DNA from: Azolla caroliniana
Taxonomy: Eukaryota > Polypodiophyta
NCBI GenBank assembly: GCA_043228905.1
Contig: JBHGNT010000015.1
Span: 11,842,001 to 11,906,000 of the forward strand
Direction of reading: 5' to 3'
DNA length: 64,000 nt
The notes beneath the pieces are model-generated. The model was given only the letters and a program-made list of their open reading frames with translations, did not search any database and was not told the origin of the DNA. The translations under genes were made by a program, and so were the position numbers. Of this stretch, positions 31,734 to 42,510 are shown piece by piece. Position 1 is the first letter of the stretch. The number at the start of each line of letters is the position of its first letter.

Positions 31734-32440
31734 GTTGTGGGGGATTCCGGTTAAGAGGAGAGAAGGAGCCGGATGTGCGTGAACGGGGATGCACACGAAA
31801 TTGCCTTCATGTACAAACATTGTAAATACTCTAGGACTAGTAAGTACTAGGTAGTGTGACTCGGATGGGTACTTTAATGTCCAGTGGAAGTAAGGAATAA
31901 AAGGTATGATAAAAGAGAGAATTAAGGGGAGAAATCGCTGACAGGTACGAGTGTCATTAAGTGTGATGTAACGGCCTCCCCTTGTTCTATAAAGGGGAGG
32001 TTTTTGAATTGTTGGGGGGATATCCACGATTTGGGAGAACGAAGTGCTTTCGGACCGAGCTCTGTTTTTCAGTTTCTTGTTGTGGCATTGCAGGTCTTCT
32101 GTTTCACATTGGTACCCTATGTGCTCCCGATCGGAGGCTCTCTAGTGTTTGCGCGAGCGTGTGTGTAGTGAGCCCAAAGCTCATTTGCTGGTCGCGTCTG
32201 GTTGTAATCTCTTATGTTTCTCTATTAATAATTAATATTCATTGTGCCTTTCTTTGTGTCTGGGTGTTCTCGAGTTGTCTTTATTCCATTCCTGTCGGCA
32301 TGTGCTATCCGAGGTGTGTGAGCCTGTGAACTCATTGCTGCTACCCGACAACTGATCCGGGACAGTATACGTATCTGGGCCCGTGAGCTCATTGTTCGGC
32401 TTCCGGAGACCGATCCGGACCGTATACGTGTCTGGAACCT
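31734..32440 (+). repeat. GagX-2 5' LTR and leader (3' boundary approximate)
   Basis: Starts TGTTGTGGGGGATTCC, comparable to GagX-3 at 44,106 (TGTTGTCTTGAAGAATTCC). CTATAAA at 31,987-31,993 lies in the loop of a perfect 7-bp inverted repeat, CCTCCCC (31,975-31,981) and GGGGAGG (31,994-32,000). The end of the LTR and the primer site could not be fixed: the repeated phrase 'gatccgg..cagtatacg' near 32,350-32,430 complicates it. Confidence 0.6.
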
Positions 32441-32519
32441 GATCCGGATAACCTTTCCTCCCTCACCAGCTCCTTGGTCCAAGACCCCAGTGGTCCCACC
32501 ACATACTTGCAGAAAACCG

Positions 32520-33605
32520 CGACATACTTGGTGAACCTGACATGAAAGGGGGTGGCAAAAGAATTCAAGATGAGGTGGTGCGAGCTTGCTAAACCAATGG
32601 CGGTGGCTATCAACTACCTTCTGAATGCTCATGAAAGCACAAGTGGCCTCGACAGGGCCATCGAAATGATAGCCGGCACGATATGCCGTTTCAACGGAAA
32701 GGACGCGACGAGCTACTTGGAGGCCTACCGGGCCAAAATGATAACGTGGGACATCCCAGAAGACAGGCGGTTGTCCGGATTCCCGCGAGTAGTGACACCA
32801 AGCATCCATGCGGAGGTGCTCGAGGTTTAGGTCAACTATCGAGATTGGACGGAATTCGAGGGTCAGCTCCTCGAAAGGTATGGTTTCGACGACTCACTTC
32901 AATTGTCGAAGTGGGAGTTCATGGAGTGGGTTGAGAGCCCCGAAAAAGGAAGGAATATATCGGTGCTCCTCTAGGAATCCAAAAAGCTATTCGGCCATCT
33001 CTTGGTGTTAGACCAGACCGTGCTTGATATGAGCAAGGTTCTACTATTCATTAAGTCTGTCGATGCGCTTGACTGTGAAAAGGTAGGTCTCCTCTTGGAG
33101 ACGGACGAACGACTCACGACCGACTAGGCCGTGGTCAAGAGAGTTTGCAGCCATTTCGACAAACGACGAGAATGGAACGATGCGGGGTTGTTGACGACCG
33201 ACCCTATTGCTAGGAGGAGGTCGGAGGAACCGATCTTGACTCGAACGGAAGAGATCAGACAGTGGCTTTAGTCGGGCGCAACTCCGAGCAATGTGGTCAC
33301 TGGACCATCCGGGGGCGCAGGTCTGGAGGAGCTGACCAAGATGGTGCGCGATCTCCAGATCGCGCAGGCTCGGAGTGATGGCGGGGGTCAATCGCGTGAT
33401 CGGTAGCCACCGAACGACCTTAGCTGCATGTGGTGCGACGCATGTAGAGAGATTGCGTCAACTTCGCCGACACACTTAAGGGCAATGTGGTGTACCTTTG
33501 GAATGGCCGAGAAGGCCGATCCCTCTAACTGATATGACACCCAGAGCAGACCGAAGAAAAATGACAGAGGTCCGACTGCCTCACAAGAAAGGGCTAAGTT
33601 CCCCT
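32520..33605 (+). pseudogene. GagX-2 gag-like ORF, first half
   Basis: Broken plus-strand reading: GLDRAIEMIAGTICRFNGKD, then IPEDRRLSGFPRVVTPSIHA (to 32,830), RYGFDDSLQLSKWEF near 32,890, LLFIKSVDALDCEKVGLLLE near 33,060, and VCSHFDKRREWNDAG near 33,150. A CMWC cysteine pair near 33,430 precedes VYLWNGR near 33,490. The same order is seen in GagX-3. It resembles a retroelement capsid protein with a nucleic-acid-binding cysteine region, but I recognise no protease or polymerase. Four or more stops. Confidence 0.62.
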
Positions 33606-33703
33606 TCATGCATTTTTGTTAACCTTACGACCGGTACAAGGAGCGCGGAATGGGGAAATCATCGGTGGGTTGTAGATAAGTCGAGAGGGAGACGAGACCA
33701 CCA
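33510..33703 (+). repeat. Two segments duplicated at 35,885-36,262
   Basis: Segment X (33,510-33,602, CCCTCTAAC to AAGTTCC) recurs at 36,172-36,262. Segment Y (33,598-33,703, ttcatg..ttttgtt to gggagac) recurs at 35,885-35,990. The order is X-Y on the left and Y-gag-X on the right. This points to rearrangement of GagX-2 around the purine-rich block, instead of a simple insertion with target duplication. Confidence 0.8.
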
Positions 33704-33960
33704 AGATCGATTTGAGCGCACCCAAATCATAGACAAAGCTTGGTGTAGGCGACGATTAGAAGAGATACAGGGAGGGGAGAGGGAGATGAGGGATCAAAAT
33801 ACTAAAAATAAAACTCTACATAACAATAAAACACTAAATAATATTAAAACATACCCATGAGCTTGAGAAAGAGAGAAAGATTAAACAAAACTAATCTTCA
33901 TTAAGATAGGGTTTATAAGGAGATAGGGGAAACGGGAATGGCCACGAGCAAACTAGTTTT
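33704..33960. other. Unassigned AT-rich sequence
   Basis: About 250 bp between GagX-2 and the purine-rich block. No supported ORF or repeat. Confidence 0.4.
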
Positions 33961-33979
33961 GCCCCCTATGGGGCTCATC

Positions 33980-35560
33980 AGTGCTAAGTGGACTTTGGGG
34001 GTTGATGGTGTTTATATAGGGAGGTTTAGGAGAGGCTTTAGAAAAATGAGAATAAGGAGTGGGGAGTGGAGGTGTGCTAATGGGTATGATTGAAAAAGGG
34101 GAAGGAGAGAAGAGAAGGTTATATAATAAGGGGAATTATAATGAGGGGGAGAGGGTTTAATGTGAAGGGGTAGTAGTGGGTGTTTAGAAAAATCTAAGGG
34201 GGTGAAAAGGTAACAATAAAGGAAAAAATGGGAAACAAAAGGGGAGAGTAAGGGAGGTATAGAACTAGTGAGAGGGGAACTTAGAAAAAAAGGAAGAAAG
34301 GGAGGGAGAGAGAGAGGAGTTATTAGTCATAGGGAAGAGAGGGGAGAGAGGGGAACTTAGAAAAAAGGGAGAGGGGAAAAGAAAAAAGGGAGAAGAGAGA
34401 GAGAGAGAGGAGCGATTAGACATAGGGAAGAGAGTGGAGAGAGGAGAACTTAGAAAAGAAGAAGAGGGGAATAGAAGAAAGGGACAGAGAGAGAGAGAGA
34501 GGAGTGATTAGACATAGAGAAGAGAGTGGAGAGAGGGTGGGGAAACGTGAAAAGTAAAAGAGAGAAAGGGGAGAGAGAGTGGAGAGGCAAGAGTAACTAA
34601 AATGTAAGAGAGAGGTAAGGAGAGTAATATGTGAAGAAAGAGGAGGGATTTAAAAAGAGAGAAGAGACTAGGGGCTAAGGTAAGGTAAAAGAAAGGGAGA
34701 TATGGGTGAGGGTAATAAAGGTAGAGAGAAGGGAGGGGTATGAATGAAAATAAGAGAAAGTAAGAGAAGATTAAAAGGAAACATAAAGTAAATTTAGGAA
34801 GGGTAGGATTGGAAAAACAAGTAGAGGGGGGTGAGGAATACTAAAACAGAAATTAGAATTAAATTGAAGGGGCCAAAAATAAAAAAGGCTAAAAAGTAAG
34901 AAAACTCAAGGAACTAATGGAGAGGGTTAGGGAGAAGAGAAAAGGGAGGGGTATGAATGAAAATAAGAGAAAGTAAGAGAAGATAAAATGAAAAATAGAA
35001 AGGTGGAGAAAGAGTAGAAAGAAAATGGAGGGACTTCAAAAGAAGAGGCAAAGGATTTAGAGAAAGGACGAGGAGGGGTAAGGTAAAGTGAGACATGGGC
35101 AAGGGCAGACAAATGAGAACATGGGCGAGGGCAGCACATTGAAAAAGGAATATGAAAATGAAAGGGTATATTGTAATAAGAAAAACGTAGAGAGGGGCAA
35201 GGTAAAAAGGGAAAAAAATAAAAAAATAAAAAAACTAACATAAGGAAGGAAGATAGAAGGAAAAGGAAAGGGGGAACAAGAAATAACAAAAATTAAGTTA
35301 AAAGGGGGTGAGAATAAAAAGGGCTAGAAATTAAAAAGTCAAGGAACAAATGGGGAAGGGTAGGGAAAGAAATATGAGAAAGTAGGCAAGGGGTATGGAT
35401 AAAAATATGAGAAAGGAATAGAAGATAAATAGGAAAATTAGGGAGGGTAAGGTTGAAAAATAGGAGAAGATGAGGTAGGGGTAGAGTTAAAATTAGGAGA
35501 AATTGGTGGAGGGTAGGTTATGATGCATTAACAAGAGGTGTATGTGTACGTTATAACTAG
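33980..35560. repeat. 1.6-kb strongly purine-rich block with minisatellite core
   Basis: The plus strand is dominated by A and G; in two 60-base lines I counted (from 34,261 and 34,381) pyrimidines were 7 and 6 of 60. A core at about 34,270-34,540 has imperfect tandem units marked by GAACTTAGAAAA (34,278, 34,352, 34,446) and GAGAGGAG-GATTA-GACATAGGGAAG phrases. A second duplicated phrase, TATGAATGAAAATAAGAGAA, occurs at 34,740 and 34,951. No coding potential beyond low-complexity frames. Confidence 0.85.
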
Positions 35561-35884
35561 TTTAACATTGTGATTTAAGATACAAAATGAAAAAGAAGTG
35601 AAGAAGGTATCGGCTACCGAATGTAGTCCCGGTCTTTTACAAGAGAAAAAGATAAAAAGGGAAATGCATGGCTACTAAACGTAGTCTCATGCTTACAATA
35701 GTGATGTAGGAAAGTAAGATAGGGTATAGAGTGCTTGTGGTGCGAGAGGATGGGAAAACCGATGATGCCGTTGCAAAAGCCACATAACACTTAGTGGGGG
35801 CACTCGACACGAACGAAGGCTCGACGAATGACGGTGCGACCTCGATGTGGGTGCCTATCCCCGTCATGTAGACCTCCATAGTAA
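35561..35884. other. Unassigned sequence between purine-rich block and GagX-2 second half
   Basis: Contains two related phrases ending in GTAGTC (near 35,620 and 35,672). No supported gene. Confidence 0.35.
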
Positions 35885-36543
35885 ATAAGTTCCTCTTCAT
35901 GTATTTTTGTTGACCTTACGGCCGGTACAAGGAGTGTAGATGGGGAAATCATTGGTGGGTTGTAGATAAGTCGAGAGGGAGATGACACCAGATTCTGGCC
36001 AGTGGTGCTTGAAGGGTTTTTGAGAAAGAAGTTGGTGAAAGAGGAAGTGGACCGCGCGGAGAGGAGGGTCCAAGAGTTCACCGGTTGGAGTGATTCGGTA
36101 GAGGAGAAAATCGGCCTCATGGAAGCCGTGTGCTAGGACTACGAGGTTCTGGTTGAAGACAAGAGGGCCGGGAAGGCCAATCCCTCTAACCGATATGACA
36201 CCTGGAGTAGATCGAAGAAAAATGACGGAGGTCCGGCTGCATCACAAGAAAGGGCTAAGTTCCTGAGCTTTCGGCTGAGCTCAGAGATAGAGAGAGCGAG
36301 AGTGACAGACCTGCGGAAGGTCTTGGTGGAACGAATCCTCGATAGTCGGGTGGAACTCACCCTGAAGGAGGTCCTAGGGATAGCAAGGAAAGAGTTGCAC
36401 GACTCTATCGTTGACCTCGTGAAGAGAAAGCGACACTCGTCAAAGCCGGAGTCGGAGAAGCCAGTTGAGGTAAGAGCGGCCCATATTGACAAAGTGGTGA
36501 TCGAGGAGGAATACGCCGAGAACCACTACATGAAGCCACACTA
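35885..36543 (+). pseudogene. GagX-2 gag-like ORF, second half
   Basis: Plus-strand reading after segment Y: VVLEGFLRKKLVKEEVDRAE, RRVQEFTGWSDSVEEKIGLM near 36,080, one stop at about 36,134, the duplicated segment X, then an open C-terminus at 36,302-36,543. It ends ERILDSRVELTLKEVLGIAR, DSIVDLVKRKRH and a stop. The C-terminus is helical and charged in character. The order relative to the first half supports one gag-like protein of perhaps 600 residues broken by rearrangement. Confidence 0.6.
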
Positions 36544-36834
36544 AGCGAGAGCTAGTAATGAGCCCGGTTTCGGCTCAAACTGAACCAAACCGAAAAACCG
36601 TGGCTTAACGGTTTATAGGTTCGAAGATAAATAAACGGTTTGGTTTGGTTTCAAATGTTACTAATCGGTTCCCGTTTGGTTTTGAATTTACCGGTTTATC
36701 GGTTTCTATTTATGTGGTTTGGTTTAAAGGTTAAAAAATACTAACTTTCAACTTTTAATTTTGAACTCTAGTTTTAGCTTATTAAATTTTATATGCATTA
36801 TATGTAGAGTCTCCTTTTCATTTATGATGATCAA
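36544..36834. other. AT-rich sequence with repeated CGGTTT motifs
   Basis: Low-complexity plant-type sequence rich in AACCGAACC/GGTTTGGTTT motifs. No gene or element end recognised. Confidence 0.5.
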
Positions 36835-37369
36835 ATATGATAAGTAAGATGATCAAATTTATGATCAGTATGATGACAAAATTTATGATAAGTATGCGAG
36901 GCATGAAACTAGGAGAACCCGGAGCAAAGATTCGGAAGAGTAGGCGGAACCTCAAGTTGAGCTTGAGGGGGAGTGTTGAGATACAAGCTCAACAATGGGT
37001 GCGTAACCCAGTGCGTAGACTGGGTGCGTAAAACTGTCCGCACAAAGGCCGTAACTGTGCGTAAGCCGAGAGGCCGTTAGAGCGTTATTCCTCGTAAGGA
37101 ATATATTTTGGGAGTTAGTGTAGGGGCTCATTGATGAGCATTGAAGTACGAGTCAGTACTTTGTCAGTACTTTTGTCTGTCTGTAAGGACGTGTATAAAA
37201 AGCGTGGATTGAGCGCATCCTTTGTACAAAGAGTTGTTATTTTGAATCTGAGTTGTGTGTTCTCTCTCTGCATATGTTGTGATGTTTAAGCTCTCCATTA
37301 AACCTTCTTGCGTTCGTTTGTGTTGCCTGGTTGTGTCTGTTACGCTTCAACACATGCTATTCTTTTACA
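36835..37369 (+). mobile_element. Copia-7: copia 3' end with polypurine tract and LTR
   Basis: A short ATGATAAG-type repeat (36,835-36,895) is followed by about 70 bp of coding end reading in one frame to LKLSLRGSV, the polypurine tract CTTGAGGGGGAG (36,962-36,973), and an LTR at 36,974-37,369 (TGTTGAGATAC to TTTTACA). The LTR has TATAAAA near 37,194 and a dyad at 37,143-37,162 upstream of it. No 5' part is present. The LTR is related to both LTRs of Copia-11. Confidence 0.78.
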
Positions 37370-37581
37370 CATAATAAAACCAAAATTGCCAAGTCTACAA
37401 GGCTTCTCAAATCGAAGGCGGACCAGATTTTCTACACATGATTTGGAGATACAACATTTTCTTTTAGATGACGACAATGCTTTGATTGGTACATCTGATG
37501 ATGAGGATGATGAATCACCATTGTATACTAGACTCTATAGTAGTGATTCTTATGGGTGGAATAACTCTTGATTGTATTTTT
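37370..37581 (+). other. Possible coding end of unknown gene, 37,372-37,571
   Basis: Downstream of the Copia-7 LTR an open frame reads KADQIFYT in one frame and SNRRRTRFSTHDLEIQHFLL in another, then DDDNALIGTSDDEDDESPLY and a stop at 37,569. The Asp/Glu-rich tail faintly recalls the C-terminal tail of hAT transposases or their domesticated relatives, but there is too little to assign it. Copia-8 is inserted 10 bp after the stop, and the same AT-rich sequence continues at 42,932. Confidence 0.25.
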
Positions 37582-38002
37582 TGTTAAGAAAACGTGAAGA
37601 AGGCACTTGGGCTCTTCTTATGTGCGCGGCGGATCGTGGTGTGCTAGATCGTTTGGTGCTCAAACACAGAAGGGAAGGGGGAAGGAGACTTACCTCTGTA
37701 GCAGCCAAAAACTTCTTCTATTTCATTATGCGCAGAGCTCTACTTGCTCTCGTCTGTCTCTCGCTTCTGCTCTCACTCTTTTCGTTCTACCTCTCTATCT
37801 TCACTCTCTTACTTTCTACCTAAGTAATAAGTTACTTACTTATGCAGCTAATTAACTGCCTGTAGCTAATTAGCTGTCAGTCGCTAAATAGCTGTCAGTA
37901 GCTAATTAGCTGTTTCTCCTTTATGTTCACAAGTAGCTAAATAGCTACTATAGCTTATTTCCTAATAAGCATCACATACCATGTTGAGATTGCTTCTTAA
38001 CA
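37582..38002 (-). repeat. Copia-8 3' LTR
   Basis: TGTTAAGAAAACG to CTTAACA. An internal array of TAGCTAATTAGCTGTCAG-like 18-bp units (about 37,845-37,935) differs in unit arrangement from the 5' LTR copy. Confidence 0.93.
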
Positions 38003-38065
38003 CTCCCCCTCAAGCTCAACTTATCCTTTCTTGGGGTTATCTACCACTTCTTTTCCATGATGCTT

Positions 38066-41000
38066 TTAAGCCATCATATCAGTGTCTACAACTCCCATCA
38101 TGTTCCAAAACTGTGTATGCTTTTCCCCACTCAATCCCTTTGTGAGAATATCAGCAACCTGCTGATTTGTATTCACATACACCAGATCAACTTCTCCTTC
38201 AATCACTTTTTCTCTAACAAAGTGATAATGCACTTCAATGTGCTTTGTTCTTGCATGGAACACTGGGTTTTTTGCAAGCTGAATGTTGCTCATATTGTCA
38301 CACCAGATTTTGACAGTACCATCTATATACTCTCCCAAATCAGCAAGCAATCTTCTGATCCATACCTCTTCACAAGTGGCTATGGCAGCTCCTCTATACT
38401 CAGCTTCAGTACTAGACAATGCAACAGTAGCTTGTTTCTTGCTACTCCATGAAATACCTGCACTTCCCAATGTAAACATATATCCACTTGTGGATCTTCT
38501 ATATGTTTGGCTTCCAGCCCAATCAGCATCTGTATATCCTTCCAGATTTATGTCCAAATCAGCCCTGTAAAACAATCCATAGTTCTGAGTACCTTTTACA
38601 TACCTCAGAATTCTTCTAATGCAGTCCAAATGCGGCTTTGTTGGCTGTTGCATAAATTGGCTGACTAATCCAACTGCATAACTCAAATCAGGTCTTGTTA
38701 TGGTCAAATAAATAAGGTTGCCCACCATAGACCTGTACATATTTACATCTTCTATTTTGGCTCCCAAATCAGCCCTCAATTTGCAGTTTTTATCTAGTGG
38801 TACTCCAATAGGTTTGCATCCGAGCATACCATACTTTTTCAACATAGTTGTTGCATATTGTCTTTGTAACACACATATACCATTTTCAGATATGATGATT
38901 TCAATACCCAAAAAATATCTCAGATCTCCCAAATCTTTCATATGAAATTTCATTTCCAAATTTCTTTTCAGCTTACTTATTTCATCCATGAAATCACCTC
39001 CAATGATGAGATCATCAACATAAATCAGAATCACAACAATACAATCATCTTTCCTTTTAACATACAATGATGAATCAGCCTTTGACATTTTGAAGTCAAG
39101 TTTTTTCAGATAATCTGAAAGTTCTCTGTGCCATGTTCTTGGTGCCTGTTTCAGTCCATAGAGAGCCTTTTTCAGCCTACATACATAATCTAGATGCTTC
39201 CTATCTTCAAAACCTGGTGGTTGACACATATACACTTCTTCTTCCAAGTTACCATGTAAGAAGGCATTTTTTACATCCATATGATGAAGAAACCATCTTC
39301 TGGCTGCACCTACAGCCAGTAATGTCCTCAATGTTGCCATCTTTGCAACCGGTGCAAATGTCTCATCATAATCAATTCCTTGCATTTGGGCATATCCCTT
39401 TGCAACCAATCTTGCTTTATGTCTACTTACATTCCCACTGGAATCATGCTTTGTCTTGTAGACCCATTTGCAACCTACCACAATTTTTCCTTTTGGTAAC
39501 TTCACCAAATCCCATGTTCTGTTTTCAACCAATGCATCAATCTCTTCTTGCATTGCATCCACCCATTTCTTCTCAGTTTTAGCCTCATCAAAACTACTTG
39601 GATCAGGGATCTGTACCACCTTACACATATATGCATAATGCATAGCCATATATGTATCATAACCAAATCTTTCAACAGTTTTTTTCTCTCTATCTGATCT
39701 TCTCAGTTTCTGATTTGCATCGTTCAATGCTTTTTCCATACCAGGGATTTTCAATCCTCTTATACCAAGAAAATCATCCAATGACATATTTGAATCCTCA
39801 TCTTCCATGTTTTTAGACAAGTCATCCAACATTTCATACTCTGGCATTTTCTGTTTTCCTTTTTTATCATCACATTTTTTGTGTCCTCCACTTTTTCCAC
39901 TCCAAGAATTCGAATCAGATTTACCATCTGAGCTTTTTGATGGTCCCGAACATTCTGTTGATGTTGGACTTTGCTGTCCAACCTTGCTTCCATCTCTATG
40001 GCAGTCTTCTACATTTTCAGATTTGTCTTTGTCTTCAATCTCATTGTCTTCATCAGTCTTTGGATTCTGTTTTGGACTGTACCAGCTGGCTAACTCATCA
40101 AAGATTACATCCCTACTTGTCACAATCTTCTTTGTTACAGGGTTATAGCATCTATACCCTTTTTGTTCTTCTGAATAGCCAACAAAAATACATTTTTCTG
40201 CTTTTGGATCCAACTTACTTCTTACTTCTGCAGGCACATGTACATATGCAAGGCATCCAAACACTTTTAAGTGTTCTAAACTAGGTTTCCTTCCATAGAA
40301 ACACTCTTCAAGAGTTGCTTCATGTACTCCCGATGTTATACATCTATTTAGGATATAATTTGCTGTATTTACAGCCTCTGCCCAATAGTATAATGGCATA
40401 TTCTTCTCTGTCATCAAAGCCCTTGCAATGTTCACCAATGTTCTGTTTTTCCTCTCAGCAACTCCATTTTGCTGTGGAGTATATCTACATGTGAACTGTC
40501 TTCTTATTCCCTGATTGCATAGAAAATCAGAAAATTCATTGGAGAAATACTCTCCTCCTCCATCAGATCTTAAACATTTTATTCTTGTACCTGCCTGCTT
40601 TTCTACCATGCATTTAAACTTACGAAAACGTTCAAACACTTCACTTTTCTCTTTCATGAAATACACCCATGTTTTCCTTGAGCAATCATCAATAAAAGTT
40701 ACATAGAATCTGCAGCCACCGATAGATGCATTCTTAGTTGGTCCCCATACATCCGTATGTACCAAATCCAACAGATTTTTACTTACATGTCTTTCATGAG
40801 GGAATGGCAACCTATTTTGCTTTCCATATTGACATGCTTCACATATCTTTCCCATTTCACAATTTTTCAGTTTTGGCAGTCCAGCCACTGCATCTTTTCT
40901 CAACATATTCTTTAGGGTTTGCATACTTATGTGGCCAATCCTTTTATGCCACATTTCCACATCTGAGACTACACTCATTCCATTTGCAAACATAGCTAAA

Positions 41001-42295
41001 ATCTGTCTAGGCATGTCAACATCCAAAATAAACATTCTTCCTTGTCGTTTTCCTTTTGCAATGAGCTTCCCATTCTTTTCTATATAGCATCCACTTTGCT
41101 TAAACTTTACTTGCATACCTTGCTCTACTATCTGTCCAACAGAAATCAGATTCTTAGCAAGATTTGGAACATGCATTACATTCAACATATACTTAGTCTT
41201 TCCTTTTCCTTCCCACAATGGGATATCTCCAACATGTTCTATTTGGTGAGTACTATTATCACCCGTCTGTACATAGCCATGAATCTTTGGTTCTCTCAAC
41301 CTTTCAAACCAGTTTGCATGTCCAGTCATATGGTTAGATGCCCCCGAGTCTACATACCATGTAAACTCTTCATTACATTTCTGTGAGCTTTCAGCCACTG
41401 CTGCTATCTCATGTTGTACCACAAATGCACCATCTTTTTCACAATCTTCACTAGTTTGGGCATAGTTATTCTGCTGTCTCTTTCCTCTTTGCTCATCATT
41501 TTGCTTCTTGTAACATTTAGCTTGTGTGTGGCCTGGTTTTCCACAATACCAACAACCATCATCATTTACATATGTTTGCTTACCTCTACCTTGGTTGCTC
41601 CCCCTGCCTCTATTGTTGTTTCTTCCTCTAATGGTTTGTTGTCCTCTTCCTTGATAACCATTATTGTTGGTTCTTGCTGAGCCAAATCTTCCATGGCCTC
41701 TTCCTCGGCCTCTTCCAGCACTATTATATAGAGCTTGCCCCTCATTCTCAAGATTTCCTTTATTTACATCATCCATCTGATTCCTTTCTTCTACTACAAG
41801 CATTGAAACCAGATCTGGAAAACTTGGGTTACTATCCCTTGTAAGCATAGAGGTTTTAAAGCTTTTGTATTGAGGTCCTAAGCCTCTCAAGCATATTTCT
41901 ACCTTATCATCATCTTCTATCTTTACATTGATAGAAGCAAGTGATTTACATATGCTCTTTATTTTCAAAGCATACTCATTTATTGACATCTTACCTTTTT
42001 CTAAGGTATTTAGCTCAGTCTTCAACTGTAGCTTTCTAGCTTTTGTGTTTACTGCAAACAATTTTACCAAACTGTCCCGAGCTTCTTTTGGGAGCATAAC
42101 ATCCTGTATGTGCCCAAGCATCGAATATGAGATGCTAAGTGAGAGCCAATGCATTACCTTCCTTGCCCCTTGATTCCAATCTTTGAATGCTTTAATCTGT
42201 GCTGCTGTGGCATTTTCTTCTGGGATCTCCGGAGCCTCTTCTAGGTCTCCTTCAATGTAATCCCAGTATCCTTTCCCCATTAGGAAGTTTGTCAT
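38066..42295 (-). CDS. Copia-8 gag-pol polyprotein, 1409 residues (open frame)
   Basis: The polyprotein would give capsid, protease, integrase, reverse transcriptase and RNase H for the element's life cycle in cytoplasmic particles and nucleus. Domains in order: capsid 1-190, Gly/Arg/Asn-rich segment with zinc knuckle CWYCGKPGHTQAKC at 248-261, and protease DSG at 316-318. The pre-integrase zinc region (WHKRIGH, CEACQ) is at 449-490. The integrase triad is D515 (HTDVW), D578 (RSDGGGEYF) and E614 (NGVAERKN). RT has the YVDD box at 1092-1095, and RNase H has D1256, E1297 (SSTEAEY) and D1333 (WCDNMS). All catalytic residues are present. The open frame starts at an internal Met. The likely true start is Met at 42,371, about 26 codons upstream, which a single extra base near 42,318 puts out of frame. 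Confidence 0.93.
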   Translation of the reverse strand: MTNFLMGKGYWDYIEGDLEEAPEIPEENATAAQIKAFKDWNQGARKVMHWLSLSISYSMLGHIQDVMLPKEARDSLVKLFAVNTKARKLQLKTELNTLEKGKMSINEYALKIKSICKSLASINVKIEDDDKVEICLRGLGPQYKSFKTSMLTRDSNPSFPDLVSMLVVEERNQMDDVNKGNLENEGQALYNSAGRGRGRGHGRFGSARTNNNGYQGRGQQTIRGRNNNRGRGSNQGRGKQTYVNDDGCWYCGKPGHTQAKCYKKQNDEQRGKRQQNNYAQTSEDCEKDGAFVVQHEIAAVAESSQKCNEEFTWYVDSGASNHMTGHANWFERLREPKIHGYVQTGDNSTHQIEHVGDIPLWEGKGKTKYMLNVMHVPNLAKNLISVGQIVEQGMQVKFKQSGCYIEKNGKLIAKGKRQGRMFILDVDMPRQILAMFANGMSVVSDVEMWHKRIGHISMQTLKNMLRKDAVAGLPKLKNCEMGKICEACQYGKQNRLPFPHERHVSKNLLDLVHTDVWGPTKNASIGGCRFYVTFIDDCSRKTWVYFMKEKSEVFERFRKFKCMVEKQAGTRIKCLRSDGGGEYFSNEFSDFLCNQGIRRQFTCRYTPQQNGVAERKNRTLVNIARALMTEKNMPLYYWAEAVNTANYILNRCITSGVHEATLEECFYGRKPSLEHLKVFGCLAYVHVPAEVRSKLDPKAEKCIFVGYSEEQKGYRCYNPVTKKIVTSRDVIFDELASWYSPKQNPKTDEDNEIEDKDKSENVEDCHRDGSKVGQQSPTSTECSGPSKSSDGKSDSNSWSGKSGGHKKCDDKKGKQKMPEYEMLDDLSKNMEDEDSNMSLDDFLGIRGLKIPGMEKALNDANQKLRRSDREKKTVERFGYDTYMAMHYAYMCKVVQIPDPSSFDEAKTEKKWVDAMQEEIDALVENRTWDLVKLPKGKIVVGCKWVYKTKHDSSGNVSRHKARLVAKGYAQMQGIDYDETFAPVAKMATLRTLLAVGAARRWFLHHMDVKNAFLHGNLEEEVYMCQPPGFEDRKHLDYVCRLKKALYGLKQAPRTWHRELSDYLKKLDFKMSKADSSLYVKRKDDCIVVILIYVDDLIIGGDFMDEISKLKRNLEMKFHMKDLGDLRYFLGIEIIISENGICVLQRQYATTMLKKYGMLGCKPIGVPLDKNCKLRADLGAKIEDVNMYRSMVGNLIYLTITRPDLSYAVGLVSQFMQQPTKPHLDCIRRILRYVKGTQNYGLFYRADLDINLEGYTDADWAGSQTYRRSTSGYMFTLGSAGISWSSKKQATVALSSTEAEYRGAAIATCEEVWIRRLLADLGEYIDGTVKIWCDNMSNIQLAKNPVFHARTKHIEVHYHFVREKVIEGEVDLVYVNTNQQVADILTKGLSGEKHTQFWNMMGVVDTDMMA

Positions 42296-42317
42296 TCTAA
42301 ATTTCCACGCCGGGAAA

Positions 42318-42371
42318 TTGTTTTTTATCTAGTTTTTCTGTAACTATTTGGCCCGCATTCTCTACAGCCAT
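42318..42371 (-). pseudogene. Copia-8 gag start region displaced by a 1-nt insertion
   Basis: The minus strand from 42,371 reads MAVENAGQIVTEKLDKKQFP, the expected copia gag N-terminus. It then loses frame at a GGCG where one G appears extra, before the WKFRMTNFL that continues into the long frame. The long frame is therefore missing its natural start. Confidence 0.75.
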
Positions 42372-42498
42372 TATCTCTTCCAAACTAGGGTTTCTGCTAC
42401 GATTACTTCAACAAGTAACTTTCTGATTCAGATCAGCAAACAGAGAATTACCTTTCTCAGATCTATGCACTTCTGTACTCTTCTTTATGAGCAACTTT

Positions 42499-42510
42499 GC
42501 TCTGATACCA
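42499..42510 (-). promoter_or_regulatory. Copia-8 primer binding site
   Basis: Minus strand TGGTATCAGAGC, perfect initiator tRNA-Met complement, directly inside the 5' LTR. Confidence 0.94.

Noticed and set aside
34914-35289. Open frames rich in Phe/Leu/Ser on the minus strand of the purine-rich block
   Set aside because: They are translations of a pyrimidine-rich strand with no stop codons by composition; not genes.
33598-35990. Direct repeats around the purine-rich block taken as LTRs of a new element
   Set aside because: The repeated units match GagX coding segments in shuffled order, lack TG..CA ends, primer site and target duplication.
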